From Verrucomicrobiaceae bacterium (GTDB taxonomy: Bacteria; Verrucomicrobiota; Verrucomicrobiia; Verrucomicrobiales; Verrucomicrobiaceae), in contig JABTUN010000004.1 of assembly GCA_015075365.1 (NCBI GenBank), forward strand, positions 1-64,000: DNA of 64,000 nt, written 5' to 3'. Below, one piece after another: positions 1-7,300 of this stretch. Numbering within the stretch: the stretch's first letter is position 1; each line of letters begins with the position of its first letter. The notes beneath the pieces were generated by a model. It was not told the origin of the DNA, ran no database searches, and worked only from the letters and a program-made list of their open reading frames with translations. A program made the position numbers and the translations under genes.

Positions 1-156
1 TCCTCTGCGCGGACGGGACCGCCCCGCCCCATCTTCATCGTTCATCGTGTTGTTCATGTCAGGATACCTCCTGCCGCCGGATACCCGCGCGGGCCGCGTT
101 TGTGACAAAGTCCGCGGAGAATTCGTGCGCGGCCCGCTCCACTTTTTCCCGCAAGT

Positions 157-208
157 GTGTAACATGAACGAAAACCACGGGTATCCCACCAAGGGGAGCC
201 GTACGTTC
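157..208 (+). promoter_or_regulatory. conserved 5' leader of giant protease gene 1
   Basis: The 52 bases before the chosen ATG align without gaps to the 52 bases before the second giant gene (4321-4372). The blocks GTGTAACATGAACG and CGGGTATCC are identical, followed by CCAAGG. Purine-rich AAGGGGAG at 191-198 is a good Shine-Dalgarno for the ATG at 209. Most differences within the leader would change amino acids if it were read as an N-terminal extension from the ATG at 164, which favours an untranslated conserved leader. Confidence 0.6.
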
Positions 209-3200
209 ATGAAACTGCCGAACAGCCTGAAATTGCGAGACATTGCCGGAAGCCTGATGGCGGCAGCCATGTTGGCGGCCTGCGGGGGCGTTTGCGCCTG
301 GAGTCCCGATCCAAGTTTTGGCAGCAACGGCGTGGTGACCGTTCCAGTAGGATCGAATCAAGATGTGGCACACGCGCTGGTGCTGCAGGCTGATGGAAAG
401 CTCATCGCCGCTGGATGGACACAATCGGCCGCCGACAAGGACTTTGCCATGGTCCGCTTGAATGCCAACGGGAGCCTGGACACGTCGTTTGGCACCTCCG
501 GCAAAGTGGTCACGCCCATCGGCAATGACAATGAGGCCTATGCGATGACCCTGGACGGTAGCGGACGGATTCTGCTGGCCGGCTATGCGATGGCTGGCGG
601 CGTCCGCACCTTTGCGGTGGCACGCTATTTCTCGACGGGTGCGCTGGACACGAGCTTCAACGGCACAGGCATGATGGCCCAAGCCTTCGGGGACTTTCCT
701 TGTGCGATCCGAGTTCACAGTGACGGAAAAATCGTGATTGCGGGAACCTCCGCGCAACCCGGGGGGGATGATTTTGCAGTGACCCGCCTCTGGCCGGACG
801 GCAGCCGGGACACCAGCTTTAATGGCACGGGCATGGTTGTCACATCCACCAGCGGCGGGTATGACCGGGCAAATGCGATGGTCATCCAGCCGGATGGGAA
901 AGTCGTCGTGGCCGGCAGCACCCAGGTCGGCAGCGTCTCCCACTTTTTGGTGCTCAGGTACAACTACAACGGAACTCTCGACACGAGCTTCAACGGCACC
1001 GGGAAGGTGGCGACGCAGGTCGGGGACGACGACGTCCCGAGGGCCATGACACTTCAGGCGGACGGCAAGATCGTCGTCGCCGGCTCCTCCCGCCATGGTC
1101 CGAATGACAACTTCGCGCTCGTCCGCTACAACACCAATGGCACGCTGGACAGCACGTTTGGCACGGGAGGCAAGGTGACGACCGACTTCTTTGACGGTAA
1201 TGACAGCGCCAACGCGGTGGTGGTCCAGACGGACGGGAAAATTCTGGCAGGCGGCGTGGCAGGAAACTCGTTCGTCTTCGCCATGGCCCGTTACCATGCC
1301 AACGGCACGCTGGACACCAGTTTTAACGGGACCGGCAAGTCCATTCTGAACCTTGGCGGCGGGGACCATCATGCCAGGGCGCTCACCCTGCTGCCAGACG
1401 GACGTTTTGTCATGGCCGGATCAGCCATCCGGAACGGGGCGAACGATTTCGCCGTGGCCCAGCTTCTGAACAACAAGCCTTCGCTCGCCAGCATCACCGT
1501 TTCCAACATCACCACCACGTCGGCGCGTGTGAACTGCGTGCTCAGCGGCAATGGCGGGGAGACGCGCTTGCGGGTGAAGTACGGTCCCACCAGCAGTCTC
1601 GGGAGCAGCACGGCAGACCAGGTTTTCCCGGTTGCCAATGGCGTGGCGGCCCAGGTGCAGATCAACGGTCTTTCGCCCAATGTGGGATACTACTTTGCCG
1701 TCGAGGCGGAGAACGGCAGCGGCAGGACGACGAGCGCCAATGCCGTGTTCACGACGCTTGCCGATCCGCCGGTGCTCGCGGCCTCGCCGGTCGTGGACAT
1801 CAGCAGTGATTCAGCAACACTGACCGTGAGCGTGAACCCCAACGGACGTGCGACCACCGTGCATTTCAAGTACGGGCTCAGCGCGCTGTTGAATCACGAC
1901 ACAGCCACCCAGCACATCGATGCAGGGGCCGGGAACGTGCAGGTCAGCGCCACCCTGGGCGGTTTGTATCCGAACACCGTCTATTACTACAGCGCGCACG
2001 CTGCCAACGCGGCTGGAACCGCCAGCACGGCGACCGCCAGTTTCAGCACCCCACCCCTGACGCCAGTGGTGATCACTGGCAACGCCGTGGCCGTGAACAG
2101 CACCACGGTCGCTCTGCATGGCGTTGTCCGGGCCAGGAATTCGCTGACTGAGGCATGGTTTGACTATGGTACTGCCCCGGACTCGTTCCCCTTTAGCGTG
2201 CGGGCGTCACCTTCCGTGGTGACGGGAGATGCCGAAACGCCTGTCAGTGCCCTGGTCACCAATCTCATTGCCGGTGGCACCTATTATTTTCGGGCACGCG
2301 GTTTGAACGCCGGCGGCCAGACATTGGGCCAAAGTTCGACGTTCATGATGTCGGTGCTCTCCGGCTTGGCGCAGGTGTTTCCATCCGCCCCGCCGGAGGC
2401 GGACGGCTTTCTCATCGTCAACCTGATGCCGCCGGGCATCCTGAGCGGGTGGCGGTTTGTGGGGGAGCAGCAGTGGCGCGCGTCCGGCGTGGCGGCGGGG
2501 GGGCTCACCACCGGGAACCGTGACATCGAGTTCCGCCCGGTGCCGGGCTACAACCATCCGCCGCTGGAAACGGTGGAGGTCATCAGCGGGCAGGCGGCCA
2601 CGGTGCTGACGTTGGATTACTACGACGCCTTCGCGCCCGGCAACGGCGCGCTGACGGTGACGCTGAAGCCGGACAGCATCACCACCGGCCCGGAGCGCGC
2701 GCAGTGGCGCTTCCTGGGCGAGGATGACAGCCGCTGGCGTGACAGCGGGGAGACGGAGGGCGGCCTGGTGGCCGGCAGCCACCTCATCGAGTGCAAGGCG
2801 GTGGCCGGGCGCAGCACGCCGCCGAATGCGAACGTCGTCATCACGCCCGGGAACACGACGCTGGCGACGCTGACGTATTTCCTGGCGGATGCCCCCGCGG
2901 GCACGCCGCCCGGTGTGCTGGCCTTTGAAAGCGTGACCGGTGACACGACGAGGCCCTACGCCTTTGCCGGCCAGTTGCGCAGCGACGCGGGCGTGGGCAC
3001 GGGATTCGTGGTGAAGCCGCGTGTGGTGGCCACCGCCGCGCATGTGCTGTGGAATGATGGCACGCTGAGCGCGGCGCAGGGCATGCAGTGGCTCTTCCAG
3101 CGGCACCGCGGCCTGCACGAGCCGCTGCCGCAGGAGCCGCGCGGCTTTTATCTCTTCAGCAGCTACTCCGGGCAGCGCGCGGCGGAGGCGACGCCGGGCT

Positions 3201-4294
3201 TTTTTTCGCCACAGTCGCAGCACCTGGACGTGGCGGCGCTGTACTTCACGGAAAACGCCGGGCGCGGCGGCCACGGCGGCTTTTTGGCGAGCGATCTGGA
3301 GGAAAACGAATTCCTGCTGTCGAACGCGAACAAGATGCTCGTGGGTTATCCCGTCGATGGCATCGCGCTGACGAGCCAGGGCCGCATGCATGCCACGCCG
3401 CCGATGAACGTGGTGTTTGACAAGGCGTTCGGCCGCACCTTCACGACGACAGGCATCCGCAGCAGCGGCGGGAACAGCGGCGGGCCGCTGTGCGTGCAGT
3501 TCGAAGGCGGCGCGTATTATCCGGCGGCGATCTGCCTGGGCGGCAGCGGGCAGATGGTGGTGCGCGCGATCGACAGCGCGGTGCTGGACCTCTTTGGCTA
3601 CGCGGAGATCAGCGGGGCGGGCGGCGGCGGCATCGTGGGCGGCGGCGCGTCGCACACGACGGTGACGCCGATCGACGCAGGCGGCAAAGGCTCGATCCGA
3701 GTCCTCATCGAGTCCGCCGAGGCGCGCAACGCGGGGGCGTGGTGGAAGCTCAGCCCCAGCAGCACCGCGCGTCCCTCCGGTTTCCAGATCAACAACCTCA
3801 CGCCCGGCGGGTACGTCGCGAATCTCGCCACGCTGGCGGGCTACCAAGCGCCCGCGGCGCAGCACATTCCGATCATAGCGAACACGCTGACCACGATCAC
3901 CTACACCTATCAGACCGCGATGAGCGCGCAGGAAAGCTGGCGGCACACCTACTTTGGCACGACGGCGAACAGCGGGGACGCCGCCGACAACCACGACTAC
4001 GACCGCGATGGGTTCACGAACGCCGAGGAATACGCTGCGGGCACGAACCCGGTGCAGCGGGGGGACTTTTTCCGCGCGAACAACCCTCAGCGCGGCCCCG
4101 GCACGTTCAGCGTGAGCACGGCGGGCAAGGCAGGGCGCAGCTACATCCTGGAACGCAGCGTGACGATGGCCGCGGGCACCTGGAGCACGGTGGACACGGA
4201 GGGGCCGCTCGCCGCCGATGGTCCGGTGACGCTCACGGACGCGGCCAGCCCTTCCGGCGCGGCATTCTACCGCATCCGCGTGACGGGGCCGTGA
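209..4294 (+). CDS. secreted delta-60 repeat / Fn3-like / trypsin-like protease protein (giant protein 1)
   Basis: A secreted protein of 1361 residues from the ATG at 209, which has a good Shine-Dalgarno; the frame stays open further upstream. A hydrophobic signal segment ends near AACGGVCA. About seven delta-60 repeats (core GxLDTSFNGTGKV, spaced about 55-65 residues) follow, enough for one seven-bladed propeller by inference. Next come about three Fn3-like domains containing YYFAVEAEN-type strands, then two related beta domains. A chymotrypsin-fold protease domain has its triad in the expected contexts: His945 (TAAHV), Asp1007 (HLDVAALYF) and Ser1090 (GNSGGPL). The C terminus carries the calcium-loop-like DYDRDGFTNAEEYAAGTNP. 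The gene is tandem with a larger homologue downstream. Substrate unknown; a surface or extracellular protease/adhesin is the likely role. Confidence 0.8.
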   Translation: MKLPNSLKLRDIAGSLMAAAMLAACGGVCAWSPDPSFGSNGVVTVPVGSNQDVAHALVLQADGKLIAAGWTQSAADKDFAMVRLNANGSLDTSFGTSGKVVTPIGNDNEAYAMTLDGSGRILLAGYAMAGGVRTFAVARYFSTGALDTSFNGTGMMAQAFGDFPCAIRVHSDGKIVIAGTSAQPGGDDFAVTRLWPDGSRDTSFNGTGMVVTSTSGGYDRANAMVIQPDGKVVVAGSTQVGSVSHFLVLRYNYNGTLDTSFNGTGKVATQVGDDDVPRAMTLQADGKIVVAGSSRHGPNDNFALVRYNTNGTLDSTFGTGGKVTTDFFDGNDSANAVVVQTDGKILAGGVAGNSFVFAMARYHANGTLDTSFNGTGKSILNLGGGDHHARALTLLPDGRFVMAGSAIRNGANDFAVAQLLNNKPSLASITVSNITTTSARVNCVLSGNGGETRLRVKYGPTSSLGSSTADQVFPVANGVAAQVQINGLSPNVGYYFAVEAENGSGRTTSANAVFTTLADPPVLAASPVVDISSDSATLTVSVNPNGRATTVHFKYGLSALLNHDTATQHIDAGAGNVQVSATLGGLYPNTVYYYSAHAANAAGTASTATASFSTPPLTPVVITGNAVAVNSTTVALHGVVRARNSLTEAWFDYGTAPDSFPFSVRASPSVVTGDAETPVSALVTNLIAGGTYYFRARGLNAGGQTLGQSSTFMMSVLSGLAQVFPSAPPEADGFLIVNLMPPGILSGWRFVGEQQWRASGVAAGGLTTGNRDIEFRPVPGYNHPPLETVEVISGQAATVLTLDYYDAFAPGNGALTVTLKPDSITTGPERAQWRFLGEDDSRWRDSGETEGGLVAGSHLIECKAVAGRSTPPNANVVITPGNTTLATLTYFLADAPAGTPPGVLAFESVTGDTTRPYAFAGQLRSDAGVGTGFVVKPRVVATAAHVLWNDGTLSAAQGMQWLFQRHRGLHEPLPQEPRGFYLFSSYSGQRAAEATPGFFSPQSQHLDVAALYFTENAGRGGHGGFLASDLEENEFLLSNANKMLVGYPVDGIALTSQGRMHATPPMNVVFDKAFGRTFTTTGIRSSGGNSGGPLCVQFEGGAYYPAAICLGGSGQMVVRAIDSAVLDLFGYAEISGAGGGGIVGGGASHTTVTPIDAGGKGSIRVLIESAEARNAGAWWKLSPSSTARPSGFQINNLTPGGYVANLATLAGYQAPAAQHIPIIANTLTTITYTYQTAMSAQESWRHTYFGTTANSGDAADNHDYDRDGFTNAEEYAAGTNPVQRGDFFRANNPQRGPGTFSVSTAGKAGRSYILERSVTMAAGTWSTVDTEGPLAADGPVTLTDAASPSGAAFYRIRVTGP
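3929..4294 (+). repeat. near-identical 3' block, copy 1
   Basis: These last 366 bases, starting at CAGGAAAGCTGG, match the last 366 bases of the next gene (9743-10108). I count about 13 mismatches by eye, mostly at third codon positions, with no gaps. The sequence just upstream and just after the stop codon is clearly diverged. Confidence 0.85.
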
Positions 4295-4320
4295 GGGGTG
4301 GGTGAAATCTTGGTCCGTTC

Positions 4321-4372
4321 GTGTAACATGAACGGAATCCCCGGGTATCCATCCAAGGAAGTTCCTCTCATC
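4321..4372 (+). promoter_or_regulatory. conserved 5' leader of giant protease gene 2
   Basis: This is the second copy of the 52-base leader found at 157-208, at the same distance from its ATG. It begins GTGTAACATGAACG, contains CGGGTATCC and ends near the purine stretch CCAAGGAAG, which is a plausible ribosome binding site 12 bases before the ATG at 4373. Confidence 0.6.
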
Positions 4373-7300
4373 ATGCGTTCGTCATTCTCATTCCCCCTAC
4401 AGTTCTGGGTCATCCAGGCTACGCTGATGGCCATGACGTGTCTGCATGCCGCGCCTGGGGACCTGGACACGAGTTTTGGGGCGGGGTTGGCACGCCATAC
4501 TTTAGGAGGAGATGACCAAGCACGGGGTGTGCATGTGTTTCCAGATGGCAGCATGCTGGTGGGAGGTTTGACGGATCGTTCGACAGGAAACTATGATTTC
4601 ACTTTGACCCGGTTTAGCAGCGGCGGTCTGGTGGATGCCTCGTTCGGAACATCCGGAACAGTGCGCACGGAGGTGGGAACTGGGAATGACAGGGTGCGCG
4701 ACATGCTACGCCTTTCCGACGGACGCATCCTCCTGGCTGGGGATTCCCGCAATGCCTCCAATTACGATCTGGCCCTCGTTTGCCATCAAGCCGGTGGTTC
4801 GCTGGACACGACTTTTGGCAATGGCGGCAAGGCCGTGGTGTCCATAAGCAGCCGCGATGATTTTCTAAGCCGGGTGATCGAGTCTGATGGCAAGATATTG
4901 GCTGTAGGATACACCTATACAGATGGAGGCAGTCCTACAGGAGGAGATGACTTGGTGGTCGTGCGCTGGAATGCAAATGGGAGCCTGGACACGAGCTTCA
5001 ACGGCACGGGCTATCTTGTGCTCGACATCTTTGCCAAGCCTGAGTACGGCCGCGCAATTCATGTTCTGCAAAACGGAGACATTCTGGTGCTCGGCGAGGT
5101 TTTGACAGGCAGCAATCGGGATGCCTTTCTGGTGAAGCTGAACAGCAGCGGGCAAATTGTCACTTCATTCAATGGCACCGGTCACGTCCTTATCGATCAG
5201 GCACAAGCCCCCGAAATCGCGTTTGATATGAAAGTCCAGACGGACGGCAAGATCCTCATGGCTGGGTGGAGGAACACTGGAAGTGGCAATGATTTTGCTC
5301 TGGCACGATATGAAGCCACGGGAGTGCCCGACATCACGTTCAACAACACGGGTTTTGTAACCACCAGTTTGAGCAAGACCGGAGCGGAGGCCGATCAGGC
5401 ATATGCGATAGCGCTGCAAGCGGACGGCAGGATCATTGTGGTGGGTTCCGCATCAGGTGGCGGTGCCATGGGGGTTGTGCGCTACATGCCTGATGGGACA
5501 CTGGACGGCACCTTCAACTCGAACGGCTATTTCCTGATAGACGGCACTCCAATGCCCGGGCTCAATGCCAATGGCAATCTTGTCATTCCCGTGGGCACCT
5601 CTGCTCAGTTGCGGGACGTGATGTTGCTCGCTGACGGAGGGCTGGTGGCGGTCGGCCAGGCTCACAACGGGGTAAACAACGACCTGCTGGTCACGCGTCT
5701 TGACTCGTCCGGGAAACTCGACTCGTCTTTTGGCGGCACCTCCGGAAAGGTGACAACTTCCATCAACTCTGGCAGCGAGGTAATCCATGATATCGCCATC
5801 GCGGCAGACGGCAAGGTCGTCGCCGTAGGTCACGGGCAGAACGGGGCCACGCGGGACTTCACCGTGGCCCGTTACCTGCGGAACGGATTCTTGGATGTCA
5901 CCTTCGGCACGAACGGAAAGGTGCAGACTCCCATCGGAAGTGGTGATGATGACGCGGAAGCCGTGGCGATTGACTCCGTCGGCAGAATCGTCGTTGCCGG
6001 TCATGCGTTGATGCCCGGGAATGGGTGGGATTTTGCTGTGGTGCGCTACAACGCAGATGGCACACTAGACACTGGCTTCGGCAGCGCAGGAAAGGTGACC
6101 ACCAAGATCGGTGACAGCACGTCGGATGACTATGCCCGGAGCATCGTGATCGCGCCAGATGGCAAGATCCTGGTTGCTGGAGAGGCGTTGAACAAAGAGA
6201 AGACCAATTACAAATTCCAGATCGTTCGTTACAATTCAAACGGCACGCTTGACACCTCTTTCGGCACAGACAGCCAGCGGCCCGGCGTGGCGACCGCTTC
6301 ATTCGGTTCGGGTTACGAGCTTCCCAGAAAGATCATCCTGGAACCCGGTGCTTCACCGAAGATCATCGTGGCGGGACACAAAAGCGGCAACGGTGGCCAT
6401 GATATTGCCCTGGCACGGTTCAACTATAACGGAACGCTGGACACATCCTTTGAACTGGACGGCATGGTGTCCGTGGACATCGGCGGGCGCGATGATGTGA
6501 TTCAATCGGTCATTCGTCAATCAGACGGACGTATTGTGGTGGGCGGGCATGCCAGCAGCGGAGGAAACTACTCGTTCCTTCAAGTGGGCTTCAACACATC
6601 CGGCAATCTCGACAACTCCTTTGACACGGACGCGGTGGTGCTTGTCCCTGGCGGTTCAGGCGGCGCGCTGGGTTTCGCGATGGCGGTGCAGCCGGATAAC
6701 AAGATCGTCATGGCAGGCGCCAGCATCAGCAGTTCAGAGGACTTCGGGCTGTTCCGTGTGCAGGCCAACGGCGCGCTGGACAGCGGTTTTGGGAGCGCCG
6801 GACAAGTGGTGACACCGATTGGCGGCAGCAATGACCGCGCCTACGCCTGCGTCATACAGCCCGACGGGAAGATCATCGCCGCAGGCCATGCCTGGAATGG
6901 CAGCAACGATGACTTTGCCCTGGTGCGCTACATGGGGAACACGCCTGTCGTCACGGCGACTGCCGCGACGAATCTCGGCAAATTCTCCGCCCAGATCAAC
7001 GGTGCGGTGACGCCCAATGGCATCCCCGTCACGATCCGCTTCGAGCACGGCCCTACCACCGCCTACGGGCAGAGCACGCCAGCGCAGGCCATCGGCATCA
7101 GTCCAGCGACGCAGAATGTGAACGCTATGCTGAGCGGTCTGGTGCCCAACACGACTTACCACTACCGGCTCGTAGCCTACAACGGCGTGGAGGATATTTA
7201 CGGCGCGGACATGACCTTTACCACGCTCGCTGACCCGCCTGTCGCCTACACGCTGACTGCGGCGGACATCGGCCCTACCAGCGCCTCTCTGATCGGCATC

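Noticed and set aside
164..208. Translation of the leaders from ATG 164 and 4328 as N-terminal extensions
   Set aside because: No ribosome site precedes these ATGs, while good ones precede 209 and 4373, and leader differences are mostly non-synonymous, arguing for nucleotide-level conservation.
59..3994. Long minus-strand open frames opposite giant gene 1 (59-1372 and 2207-3994)
   Set aside because: They mirror the codon pattern of the real plus-strand gene, are very rich in Arg/His/Ala and show no domain motif.
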